From NCBI GenBank assembly GCA_004151065.3, contig NWUY0300000563.1:1-10837 (forward strand): a stretch of DNA of 10,837 nucleotides, read 5' to 3'. Source of the DNA: Larix sibirica (taxonomy: Eukaryota; Streptophyta; Pinopsida; Pinales; Pinaceae). Within the stretch, counting starts at the first letter, position 1. The number at the start of each line of letters is the position of its first letter. Position numbers and translations under genes: made by a program. Below are positions 1-8,039 of the stretch, piece after piece. Under the pieces are notes generated by a model. That model worked only from the letters and a program-made list of their open reading frames with translations. It was not told the DNA's origin and did no database searches.

Positions 1-255
1 GTAGAGGCCAAGACAGTTCATTTACAACATTGTTTCGCGAATGAGCAAATTGCAGACATCTTCACCAAAGCACTTGGACAGAAAAGTTTGAAAGGTTTAG
101 AAACATGCTCAGACTTACTACAAAACGAGATTACAAACACACTTCAAGCATGGTGGGTGACGGACAAATTGTCCACTAGGAAGTTCCTGGACTCAACCAC
201 CATTTCATTTTTATTCGCCTATGTTGTATTCTTGATATCACGTTTCATCCAATAA
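1..255 (+). mobile_element. Ty1-copia pol fragment, C-terminal end of RNase H
   Basis: Frame 1 is open from the window edge to a TAA at 253-255 (84 codons). Residues 1-35 have the typical copia RNase H ending: a VEAKTVHLQHC stretch, then NEQIADIFTKAL, which is the conserved 'Q-ADIFTK-L' tail just before the end of pol. In the family this tail ends the integrase-RT-RNase H polyprotein of an LTR retrotransposon. The catalytic part of RNase H and the rest of pol lie upstream of the window. The frame continues about 40 residues past the usual tail through an unrecognised sequence rich in hydrophobic residues, so this stretch may be a readthrough or a chimeric end. I could not find a polypurine tract or LTR just downstream. 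That suggests a truncated relic, although the short fragment itself has no stop or frameshift. Confidence 0.8.
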
Positions 256-360
256 TGATTTCCTCACACTATATGTAGGGTTTTGAACGGACGACGATGG
301 CGCAGTTCTATCCAAGACATTTCCATTTTTTCTGCAACCTTTAAACTGAAACTCACTGTA

Positions 361-516
361 AGTCTTAATGAACATAAAAAAGAAATTCTCAAGATGTTCA
401 GTTGGAAGTCTTAATGAACACCAAAAAAAGAAATTCTCAAGATCCAAAAGTGCTAGCAGCTTTTTACATATGTGCGTAATCCAATGAACAACTTAAAAAC
501 AATAAATTCTCAAGAA
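361..516. repeat. Imperfect short direct repeats (about 36-bp unit, three copies)
   Basis: A unit reading roughly agtcttaatgaaca, A-run, then gaaattctcaagat occurs at 361-395 and 407-443, with a more diverged copy at 483-516. After copies 2 and 3 there is also a shared 'cagcttttta...cgtaatc' tail (about 456-481 and 530-562), so the original duplication was probably longer than the core. It is non-coding. A small minus-strand reading frame here is only a product of the repeat. Confidence 0.7.
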
Positions 517-560
517 CCAATATTCTTAACAGCTTTTTAAGTTTTTAACTCTATACGTAA

Positions 561-654
561 TCACGGGTGGTAATACCCTATTGCCGACGTGAATTGATAA
601 TAATGTTTCACGGGTGGTAATACCCTATTGCCGACTTGACATGATAATAATGTT
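561..654. repeat. 47-bp tandem duplication
   Basis: Two head-to-tail copies, 561-607 and 608-654, each begin tcacgggtggtaataccc and end ataataatgtt. They differ only in the stretch after 'ttgccgac' (gtgaattg versus ttgacatg). The near-identity shows a recent or constrained duplication. No coding potential is seen. Confidence 0.85.
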
Positions 655-659
655 TCGAG

Positions 660-960
660 TTTCTTACGGAGAGATTCATCACCAAAGGCTGGGAATTTGA
701 CGTTCAGTGGAATCATTTTTCCATCTGAAGAAGTATTACAGAGTGGAAATTGTAATCAATCATGTATCGAACCTGTCAAAATCGTTGATAGCTGTAGCTT
801 GTAGTATAGCGCATCGATTTCCCGGTTCGGGCCGCAAGTTCTGCAGTATAGGAAAATAGTCACAGACTCCGATGGCACACGCCAACCATTGGCACTGTGG
901 AACTGACGCATTTTCCATGATCGTTTGTCTTTCTCTCGATTTATCTACTCATAGCAATTA
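660..960. other. Non-coding DNA, no gene recognised
   Basis: All frames are short. The stretch at about 780-835 is slightly more GC-rich and includes a GGTTCGGGCC motif resembling a pol III B box, but no complete tRNA can be folded. Nothing else is supported here. Confidence 0.5.
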
Positions 961-971
961 TGGCCCCATCT

Positions 972-1083
972 GCATACACATACAGATTTTCACACTCTCG
1001 AATTAATTCCATGGCCTACCAGACTTATCCGAATACACACTCAAATTTTCACACTGTCAAATTAATTCCATGGCAGACCAGAG
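972..1083. repeat. 59-bp imperfect tandem duplication
   Basis: The sequence at 972-1024 is repeated at 1031-1083. Both copies share 'atacaca', 'attttcacact', 'aattaattccatgg' and 'accaga', and they differ at scattered positions. The period is 59 bp. The small plus-strand frame across it (960-1142) is explained by the repeat and resembles no protein I know. Confidence 0.75.
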
Positions 1084-1374
1084 ATGAGAAGAGTTGTATT
1101 GAATTTTGCAGGTCACAAATCTGTTTCTTCCGCAGGCTGTAGTGAGTCGTGTCGGTCTTTGGAAAATTGTGTTTCTTTTTAACACGGTGTTTGATGAGGG
1201 TATTCGAAACGAGTGAGTGTTTTTTTTATGAGGAGCCATTTTGTAAGTGTAATTTTACTTTGATGGTCAAAGTTCTCTTTTGATTTATTTATATTTAAAA
1301 AAATTGGATGATGTGATTTGTGTAATGGAGATAAAGTTTTTAAATATATATGGGATAAAACTTTTTATTTGAAT

Positions 1375-1450
1375 TTTTTTATCATTAATTATAATTATAA
1401 TATATATAATTAAATTTTTATCATTAATTATAATTATAATATAGATAATT
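1375..1450. repeat. 39-bp AT-only tandem duplication
   Basis: A block made almost only of A and T, reading tttatcattaattataatta then taatata, occurs at about 1377-1404 and again at 1416-1443. The offset is 39 bp. It lies in an AT-rich stretch upstream of the receptor kinase gene. It may be replication slippage in low-complexity DNA. Confidence 0.75.
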
Positions 1451-1780
1451 ATTGAGTGTTCCCTAATCTAGTATATGGAGATGTAACATAATGTAATTTA
1501 ATTACAAATTAATGTCCAAAATAAAAGATAAAAACTTAAACTTGAATCTATCAAGCAAGAGAGGAATCAAATTTCTTAAATTTAAGATAAAAAAATTACA
1601 CCTCAAGAAATTAGATCCTTTTAAATATCCTATGCTAATTTTATTTTCATACAAATAAAAATTAATTAATACTAAAAGTTGGAATTTCAAATTAATTTTA
1701 TTCATTAAAGCATAGGGTTGGAATTTCATTCTACAATTTCTTTATTTTTTTATAATAGGTTGATTGAATTTCTAATCATA
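1450..1780. other. AT-rich intergenic DNA with a weak inverted repeat
   Basis: No gene is seen. An 8-bp inverted repeat (CCTATGCT at 1629-1636, AGCATAGG at 1709-1716) encloses about 72 bp of A/T-rich DNA. The sequence 'gttggaatttca' is also repeated at about 1678 and 1717. The inverted repeat could be a very decayed foldback element, but the arms are too short to name one. Confidence 0.4.
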
Positions 1781-1782
1781 CT

Positions 1783-2062
1783 TTGACTATCAAAATGTCA
1801 AAAAAAAATATCAATGTAAATTCCAACTTGCCCACTATGAAAAAGTAAATTATAAAGTAATTTTCAAGATTATAGTGTATTGGAGTTTAATTTAGAAAAT
1901 TATCTGTCTTAAGCTTTGATGAGGTCAATGTCAAAGCCATTGAAAATAGATATTGGTGATTGTGTCAAAAGAATTGTTGACCAAGGGCCCTTGTTTACCT
2001 AGAAGGGGAATCTTATCTCAAACGTGAGGCCTACATTTTACACATGACTTTCAACTTTGACG
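1783..2062 (+). promoter_or_regulatory. Upstream region with TTGAC (W-box core) cluster
   Basis: Seven TTGAC cores lie within about 280 bp upstream of the receptor kinase gene. Plus-strand cores are at 1783, 1977 and 2057. Minus-strand cores (seen as GTCAA) are in 1797-1802, 1923-1928, 1929-1934 and 1963-1968. TTGACY is the binding core for WRKY transcription factors, and three of the seven match TTGAC plus C or T. The region also has a 12-bp perfect palindrome (CAAGGGCCCTTG, 1982-1993) adjoining one W box and a 6+6 inverted repeat GACGAC-AA-GTCGTC (2059-2072). No clear TATA box is seen before the coding region, so the transcription start cannot be placed. WRKY control is inferred only. Confidence 0.4.
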
Positions 2063-2232
2063 ACAAGTCGTCGAAGACTGAAGACCATTTTGTATTATTT
2101 TAATGAAGTTTGAATGGGTGATTTTAACCAGGGTCCAGGGATAGTTAAGTTAACCGCAGTAGAGGAAGGTTCCTTCCCTGCCGCCTGAATCTGAATCCGT
2201 TAATAGAATTTTGCCCGCATTCAACCGTTGCT

Positions 2233-2244
2233 ATGCATCAGTGA
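2233..2244 (+). promoter_or_regulatory. Minimal uORF (3 codons) in the receptor kinase leader
   Basis: ATG CAT CAG TGA encodes Met-His-Gln and stop, about 100 bp before the main start. It counts as a uORF only if transcription begins upstream of 2233, which cannot be seen from sequence. Confidence 0.35.
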
Positions 2245-2282
2245 AGCGGAAAATTCGTTCCGTCGCGATTCCAAGAGGCGAT

Positions 2283-2327
2283 ATGGAGCGCTCAGGGGTG
2301 GTGGCTACTGTTGGATATCAGAGTTAA
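2283..2327 (+). promoter_or_regulatory. uORF of 14 codons, in frame with and ending just before the main start
   Basis: An ATG at 2283 opens a 14-residue frame (MERSGVVATVGYQS) that stops with TAA at 2325-2327. It is in the same frame as the kinase gene and only three bases (2328-2330) separate its stop from the ATG at 2331. The last A of the stop is also the first base of another ATG (2327). Short uORFs so close to the main start usually reduce translation or impose reinitiation. I do not recognise the peptide as a known conserved uORF. Confidence 0.45.
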
Positions 2328-2494
2328 TGTATGGTAGAAACGATGGCAAACAGAATACTGTGCCGTCATTCAGCGAAGAAGATCAGGTTCCTTCTATTCT
2401 TCTTTCATTTCTGTATTTACTTAGCCCGACTGCCTCTGTGCTTTGCATTAACCGCGGATGGAATCAGTCTACTGGAGCTGAAGAAATCTGTTAA
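2327..2494 (+). promoter_or_regulatory. Overlapping uORF (55 codons) out of frame with the kinase start
   Basis: The ATG at 2327 lies four bases before the main-frame ATG at 2331 but in another frame, and runs 55 codons to TAA at 2492-2494, inside the receptor gene. Its context is poor (T at -3 and T at +4), so most ribosomes should scan past it. Its protein resembles nothing I know and is mainly the shadow of the signal-peptide coding region. It matters as a possible brake on translation. Confidence 0.35.
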
Positions 2495-5400
2495 GGGGGA
2501 AGTGATTTCCGATTGGAGCGAGAATGATTCAGATCCCTGTTCATGGACCGGGGTTACATGCAGTCCGCTCTCTGGGAGAGTCATTGCTGTTAATATTAGC
2601 GGCGCCAGTTATTGCAGCGGAGCGGACGTTTTGCCTTCGTTTTATCCTTCAAACCCTAACTATGGTGATAATAAGCCTGGACGGAAACTGACTGGTAATA
2701 TTTCGGCGGTTGTCGGCAACTTGACGGAGCTTAGGGTTTTGTCGCTGCCATGTAATGCGCTCAACGGAAAAATCCCCGCTGAGGTCAGTAAGTTAAGCTT
2801 TCTTGAAGTTCTAGAGCTCCAGGGTAATTCTTTAAGCGGTTCTGTTCCGTTGGGATTTAGTGAGTTGTCATCCCTGCGAGTTCTCAACCTTGGCTACAAT
2901 TCCTTGGAAGGAGAAATTCCTCCGGGGTTTGTGAAATGTTTGAAATTGGAAACCCTAATGTTGGCCGGCAACACGCTGAACGGAACCATCCCCAAAGCCC
3001 TAGGGAGGCTACCGGAGTTGAGAACTCTGTCGTTGTCTTATAACCAGCTTTCCGGTGGGATTCCGACGGAGCTTGCTGGACAGTGCAGGTCACTGGAGCA
3101 CCTTCGGCTCTCCGGGAACCTGCTGACGGGAGAAATCCCTTGGCAGCTGGGGAATTGTCAGCGTCTGCGGTCTGTTTTGTTATTTTCGAACTTCCTGGAA
3201 GGCAAGATACCGAAGGAAATGGGCCGGCTGAGGAATCTCGAGAGTCTCGATGTTTCCAGGAACAGTCTGATTGGTGAAATCCCCAAAGAGCTAGGGAATT
3301 GTGCTAATCTTTCAGTACTGGTCCTCACAAATTTGATGGATTTTACGCTCCCAGCAAACATGGACGCCGATGATGTGTATTCGCCCAGTGCGAAGGGGGA
3401 GTTCAACTTCTTTGGAGGAGGTATTCCTGTTGGCATCACCTCTCTTCCCCGCATTCGTATAATTTGGGCTCCAAGAACAAACTTGAGTAGTCCGCTGCCC
3501 GACAACTGGGGATACTGCGATAAACTGCAGGTTCTTAATCTTGGTCAGAATTCGATCATTGGCCCAATCCCGGAAGGCTTGGGCAAATGCAAAAATTTAG
3601 TATTTCTAGACCTGAGTTCCAATATGTTTCATAGGGGCATTCCAGAACAACTCCCTGTTCCTTGCATGGTTTTGTTTAATGTCAGTGGAAATTCATTGTC
3701 AGGAGCCATTCCAAATTTTACGAACAACAGTTGCTCCAGGCAGGGGCAGCAACCGTTACTGACAAATCAGCTTATTTCAGGATCATTGGATGTCCCTCAA
3801 ACTGTTGAGGACCTTGCCGATCTCTATTTTAATCTCTTCTACTATGGTACTTGGGCAAATGGCCCACTTGCAACAGTTGGATCTGGGATTTTGCAGGTGT
3901 TTCATGATTTGAGTCAGAACAATTTTACAGGTCCGGTGCCACCTTCTCTGATTGGCAAAGGATTTATGGAAGAGCAACCATCCTATGGACTCTTTTTGAA
4001 TGATAATAAGCTTGCTGGGAACATCTCAAGTGACTTGTTTGCATCTTGCCAAAGTTTAGAAAGCTTTTTTCTGAACTTAAGTGCAAATCAAATATCAGGG
4101 GAAATTACAGCACATGGACTGCTAAGCTGTAGTACTTTGAAGCATCTGGATGTGGCATTCAATCAGATTAGAGGATCAATACCACCAATGCTTGGGAACC
4201 TGCAGTCCTTGATGTATCTTGACCTTGGTACAAATAAGCTGCAGGGACCTCTACCCCCTCAGCTGGGACAGTTGAAGAATCTCCAGTTCCTTCTTTTGGC
4301 ACATAACAAACTTACAGGGTCGATTCCATGTGAGCTTGGCCAGTTATCTTCCCTTGTTGCATTGGACCTTTCGTCAAATGATTTTACTGGTAAAATTCCT
4401 GGAGATTTAGTGAAATTAACACGGCTCGAGCGCCTTTTTCTCGACATGAATAGACTCTCAGGACAGATTCCAGAGGGCTTAGCAAAATTAACTGCTCTGA
4501 ATGTGTCATTCAACAATTTGTCTGGGACAATACCAGTGAATGGGGATTCAGGGGCTTGCGACAGTATTAGAGGTAATAAGTTTCTTCTGCCTTGCTCCTC
4601 TGCATCATTGCTTGTATCATCAGTGCCAACTCATGCTCCTCTTCCTTATGCCTCTCTTGCTCTTGGACGCTCAGGCAAGGGTCGACATGCGCTCAATTCG
4701 ATTGTTATTGCATCTGTGACATCAGCTTGTGCTATAGTTTTGGTGGTCGCGGTTACTTTTCTTCTCTCATGCTTTGGAAAACGATATTTAGCCACATCTT
4801 CTGGCAGTCAGTCTGGGAGAAAAGATGTCGTCACCTTTACAAATATTGGGGTTCAATTGACTTATGAAAATGTGGTCAGAGCAACAGGAAACTTCAGTGT
4901 TGGTAATTTAATTGGCACCGGTGGTTTTGGCTCAACCTACAAGGCTGAGCTGAACCCCCCAGGATTGTTACTGGCAGTTAAGAGACTTTCGGTGGGACGC
5001 TTTCAGGGGATTCAGCAATTTGATGCAGAAATCATTACCCTTGGAAGAATACGCCATCAAAACCTGGTGACATTAATAGGTTACTATGCAAGTGAATCAG
5101 AGATGTTTCTGGTCTACAACTATCTGCCAGGAGGCAACTTAGAAAGCTTTATCCATGAGAGATCAAATAGAAATGTCCATTGGCAGATAGTTCACAAAAT
5201 TGCGTTAGACATTGCACAGGCTCTTAGTTATCTTCATGATTCATGTGTTCCTCGTGTTCTTCATCGAGATATCAAGCCCAGCAATATTTTACTGGACAAT
5301 AATCTCAATGCTTATCTTTCTGACTTTGGCCTGGCGAGGCTTCTGGAGGTCTCTGAAACCCATGCAACAACAGATGTACATGGCACGTTTGGGTATGTTG

Positions 5401-5741
5401 CTCCAGAATATGCTGCTACATGTCGTGTGTCTGACAAGGCAGATGTTTATAGCTATGGGGTGGTGTTTCTGGAATTACTTTCAGGCAAGAAGTCTCTGGA
5501 TCCATCATTCTCTTGCTACGGGAATGGGTTCAACATTGTTTCTTGGGCATGCATGCTGGTTAGAGAAGGTAGAGAACATGAGGTTTTCATCCCTGGCTTA
5601 TGGGATACAGGGCCTCGTGAAAATTTAGTAGATTCACTTCACCTTGCTATTATGTGTACGTTAGAGTTACTTTCAGCTAGGCCTTCTATGAAAAGAGTTG
5701 TGAGGCGTTTAAAACAATTACAGCCTCCTCCATTGAGCTAA
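2331..5741 (+). CDS. RPK2: LRR receptor-like serine/threonine kinase, RPK2/TOAD2-type (LRR-RLK subfamily XV)
   Basis: A single uninterrupted frame encodes 1136 residues, close to the Arabidopsis RPK2 length. Order: basic n-region and hydrophobic signal peptide (about 1-39, cleavage likely after CFA); LRR N-terminal cap with the C70/C77 pair; about 21 LRRs (131-735) of LxxLxxLxLxxNxLxGxIP form, interrupted by irregular islands at about 336-363 and 464-520; closing cysteines C743 and C755; transmembrane helix about 790-815 followed by basic GKR; kinase about 857-1133. Kinase motifs are complete: glycine loop GTGGFG (862-867), VAVK-type lysine K884, C-helix E900, HRD with D980, N985, DFG D998, GTFGYVAPEY (1018-1027) and R1117, so an active RD kinase is expected. 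In the family RPK2 acts at the plasma membrane in CLE/CLV meristem signalling, embryo patterning and tapetum development. The blocks VVRATGNF, FLVYNYLPGGNLE and the C-terminal RRLKQLQPP are RPK2-like. Start: coordinates give the longest frame. The ATG at 2343 (fifth codon) has the better plant context (A at -3, G at +4) and may be the true start, giving 1132 residues. Confidence 0.95.
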   Translation: MVETMANRILCRHSAKKIRFLLFFFHFCIYLARLPLCFALTADGISLLELKKSVKGEVISDWSENDSDPCSWTGVTCSPLSGRVIAVNISGASYCSGADVLPSFYPSNPNYGDNKPGRKLTGNISAVVGNLTELRVLSLPCNALNGKIPAEVSKLSFLEVLELQGNSLSGSVPLGFSELSSLRVLNLGYNSLEGEIPPGFVKCLKLETLMLAGNTLNGTIPKALGRLPELRTLSLSYNQLSGGIPTELAGQCRSLEHLRLSGNLLTGEIPWQLGNCQRLRSVLLFSNFLEGKIPKEMGRLRNLESLDVSRNSLIGEIPKELGNCANLSVLVLTNLMDFTLPANMDADDVYSPSAKGEFNFFGGGIPVGITSLPRIRIIWAPRTNLSSPLPDNWGYCDKLQVLNLGQNSIIGPIPEGLGKCKNLVFLDLSSNMFHRGIPEQLPVPCMVLFNVSGNSLSGAIPNFTNNSCSRQGQQPLLTNQLISGSLDVPQTVEDLADLYFNLFYYGTWANGPLATVGSGILQVFHDLSQNNFTGPVPPSLIGKGFMEEQPSYGLFLNDNKLAGNISSDLFASCQSLESFFLNLSANQISGEITAHGLLSCSTLKHLDVAFNQIRGSIPPMLGNLQSLMYLDLGTNKLQGPLPPQLGQLKNLQFLLLAHNKLTGSIPCELGQLSSLVALDLSSNDFTGKIPGDLVKLTRLERLFLDMNRLSGQIPEGLAKLTALNVSFNNLSGTIPVNGDSGACDSIRGNKFLLPCSSASLLVSSVPTHAPLPYASLALGRSGKGRHALNSIVIASVTSACAIVLVVAVTFLLSCFGKRYLATSSGSQSGRKDVVTFTNIGVQLTYENVVRATGNFSVGNLIGTGGFGSTYKAELNPPGLLLAVKRLSVGRFQGIQQFDAEIITLGRIRHQNLVTLIGYYASESEMFLVYNYLPGGNLESFIHERSNRNVHWQIVHKIALDIAQALSYLHDSCVPRVLHRDIKPSNILLDNNLNAYLSDFGLARLLEVSETHATTDVHGTFGYVAPEYAATCRVSDKADVYSYGVVFLELLSGKKSLDPSFSCYGNGFNIVSWACMLVREGREHEVFIPGLWDTGPRENLVDSLHLAIMCTLELLSARPSMKRVVRRLKQLQPPPLS

Positions 5742-6060
5742 CCAAATTTGGGCATTTATTTTCTTCAAATGATTGGGGCAGATGTTGTAAAGATTTTGAA
5801 AGACCCCTTCCCCATTTTTTGAATGGTTTCTATTTGGCCATGTTTACTGACTCCTATTTTCTTGCTGATGTAATCAGCGAAATGGTTAGGAGCAATTTAT
5901 TCCTCCTGTTTGGTGTTACAATTGCCCCATAGAGGGTTTCTTCTGTATTTTTTGCCCTTTCCCACAGTCCATAATTTTGAATTCCATAAAGAAAACATAC
6001 TGTTCATAAGGTGATGTCCATTCCTTCGTTGTCGTCCTTATATAAAAAAGGTTTAATAAA
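5742..6060 (+). promoter_or_regulatory. Probable 3' untranslated region with polyadenylation signals
   Basis: The T-rich stretch after the TAA contains UGUA-type far-upstream motifs (TGTAA at about 5785 and 5868) and an exact AATAAA at 6055-6060. Such elements direct plant 3' end formation, with cleavage usually 10-30 bases after the A-rich near-upstream element, so the transcript may end near 6070-6100. Plant signals are loose, and an earlier end is possible. Confidence 0.4.
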
Positions 6061-7460
6061 TGAGAAGCTACTATCTTTTGGATATCTGATGAGTCTCTTA
6101 TGGACGTGCTTCAGCTTAGGAATTGCGTGGTTGCCAGTAATTGCATGAGACCACATTTCTCTTTATGCATCCAAGTTGCAATGTTAAATCAAATGATTCG
6201 ATTGCATTGTTAAGTCAGCATTAATAATATATGGAATGATAGTTTGTTGGGCTGTGGTCTAGCAGCAAGTTGAAATCCTGGCAAGCAAGCTCCAGTAAAA
6301 CACTGCATCCGAGATCGGGTGAAAGTCCTGGCAACCTATTATGGTGTACGTAATGACAATTTAAACGTATGCAGCACTGTTGTGTGCGTAAGCTCAAATT
6401 ATTCCTGTAAAAAAACTGATTTATGAAATGATTCTTAATTACACTGGCCCTTTGGATCATCTTTAATCAGTTTGAGGGGTACGTTTTCTGAGTAAAACAC
6501 AAGTGAGTAAATTATTACTTTTGATTGCCCCTAGTTACACTCCATATGGATAAAAAGGTATATTTCCTTGTCTGTTTCCTATCATTCAGGGCTAGCTAAA
6601 ACTATAATACAGGATAGGATGATATACATTTAGTTAGGTATTTATCAGGTTCAAGAAATTGAAGCAATTTTTTTGCCACTGCTATTATGAGAATTATTTA
6701 TGAGGCAGGTTATAGTAGAGAACAATTCTTTCACAGTGTCTCTTGGAGTCTCTGAAGGCTGAATTTTGATTCAGTGATAAGCTAAGATTAATGCTTCAAA
6801 TAAATGGAGATTGGCAGTTTGTTAAGAAAAACATAATATTGTAAGCATTGGTTGGTGTGCATCTTTCGAAAGCTACGATGTTCATATGCAACTCCTAATT
6901 ATACCTCATACCCCTTTGGGACAATTGCACGATTACCCCACATTCTAGATATGGTCTGTTCATAGTGCTAGTCAGTTAAATCAACTGAAATTAATGTAGT
7001 TGGAATGTTGTTTCTAACTTTTATGTTCAATACTATGCTCACAAGCAATAGACAAGATAATATAGATAACCATTATGTATAGTCAAGTTTGCAGGGGTTG
7101 GTAACAGTTAAATGCATCATGTTTGGTCCAGATAATCGGTTGCAATGACAATGATAAGAACAAATTTCATTGACTCAAAAAGCAGCGTAAAATAACCAGT
7201 CAGGTTAGCAGAGAACCAAAATCTTTAAAATGTCACAAGGGCAGGTTGTATCTGCCAATCCACTAGTGACACTCTTAATGGTCATCTGGACAGCTTCTTC
7301 TCAACACAATTTTCTTCCCAGTTGAATTTGTAATGATATTTTTTGGAAACATCAATAAGCTTTATGAACATAGACGGACTTTGAATGCCCTCTGATTTAT
7401 GCTCATCATGCATCAATTTAAGGTTTGATCGTTTTTTGGGTCATAATTGAAGTTTGTGCT
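6061..7460. other. Intergenic DNA without a recognised gene
   Basis: About 1.4 kb with stops in all frames and no protein family visible. The one structured item is the tRNA-like segment at about 6245-6345, listed separately. The remainder is ordinary AT-rich plant intergenic sequence. A small minus-strand frame (6221-6460) covers the tRNA-like segment and looks accidental. Confidence 0.5.
6245..6345 (+). repeat. Possible tRNA-derived SINE relic (A-box- and B-box-like motifs)
   Basis: TGGTCTAGCAGCAAG at 6255-6269 matches the TGGYNNAGTGG-style A box of tRNA genes, and GGTGAAAGTCC at 6318-6328 resembles a decayed B box (consensus GGTTCRANTCC). The 63-bp spacing is longer than in a normal tRNA gene, and no cloverleaf can be drawn, so it is not a functional tRNA. 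In plants this pattern is typical of the head of tRNA-derived SINEs. A similar A-box-like motif recurs at 7482-7496. The tail and target-site duplication were not found, so boundaries are approximate. Confidence 0.35.
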
Positions 7461-7469
7461 CTGTTGTTG

Positions 7470-7600
7470 TTGTTAAGAATATGGTCTATTGGCAAGTAGT
7501 GAGGTGATCAGGCTTGTATTAACGTGAAAATCCAAGTTCAAATTTATGAGGTGATCGGGCTTGTATTAACATGGAGACCCACGTTCAAATTCATGAGTGA
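7470..7600 (+). repeat. tRNA/SINE-like head with a 47-bp tandem duplication
   Basis: TGGTCTATTGGCAAG at 7482-7496 is A-box-like and shares 12 of 15 bases with the motif at 6255-6269. It is followed by two 47-bp tandem copies (7501-7547 and 7548-7594), each starting gaggtgatc, containing ggcttgtattaac and ending with a B-box-like core: AGTTCAAATTT (7535-7545) and CGTTCAAATTC (7582-7592). A-to-first-B spacing is 53 bp, near that of a tRNA gene with a long variable arm. I infer a tRNA-derived SINE head whose B-box half has been duplicated. It is not a functional tRNA. Confidence 0.4.
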
Positions 7601-8039
7601 GTATGACTGTAAATATGGACTTACAAATATAAAAAGTATTTCTAAAAAGAAGAGGATATTTTCTAATATAATTATTACCATAAGAAGGGAGGAAAATAGC
7701 TTGAGGTTTTATCAAAGGTCTCACTTGATGTCTGGAAGGTTAAAATTTGCATCCATCTGTTTAATTTAATTGAATTCACGCTTCTTAATGTCAACTATTA
7801 TCGAGCATGTCTTTCTTTTCCCAATAAAAGTTATTGAAAAAGGAACTGATTACGTGCTTGAACATCGAATCGATAGTTCTGAGTGTACTTTGGCTTCAAA
7901 ATTAATCTGAAAAATCACTTAAGCAGGGTTGGATTGACCTTATCTATTGAATTAGATGCAATCACACCATTAACAGTGCAATATATGTTTTTTTCAAACG
8001 GTTTTGGTCGCATGGGGTGTCTTTGTTACTTTTACAAGC

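Noticed and set aside
795-833. tRNA-like stretch with TAGCTTGTAG and GGTTCGGGCC
   Set aside because: The two motifs are only 29 bp apart, leaving no room for an anticodon arm, and no acceptor stem pairs. Not called as a tRNA.
2649-2959. Telomere-box-like AAACCCTAA motifs
   Set aside because: They fall inside the coding sequence where codons for the LRR region account for them.
3158-3505. 115-codon minus-strand reading frame within the LRR region
   Set aside because: It is antisense to the LRR coding sequence, low in complexity and without family resemblance.
5212-5628. 138-codon plus-strand reading frame inside the kinase domain
   Set aside because: It lies in another frame of the well-supported kinase coding sequence and is explained as a shadow.
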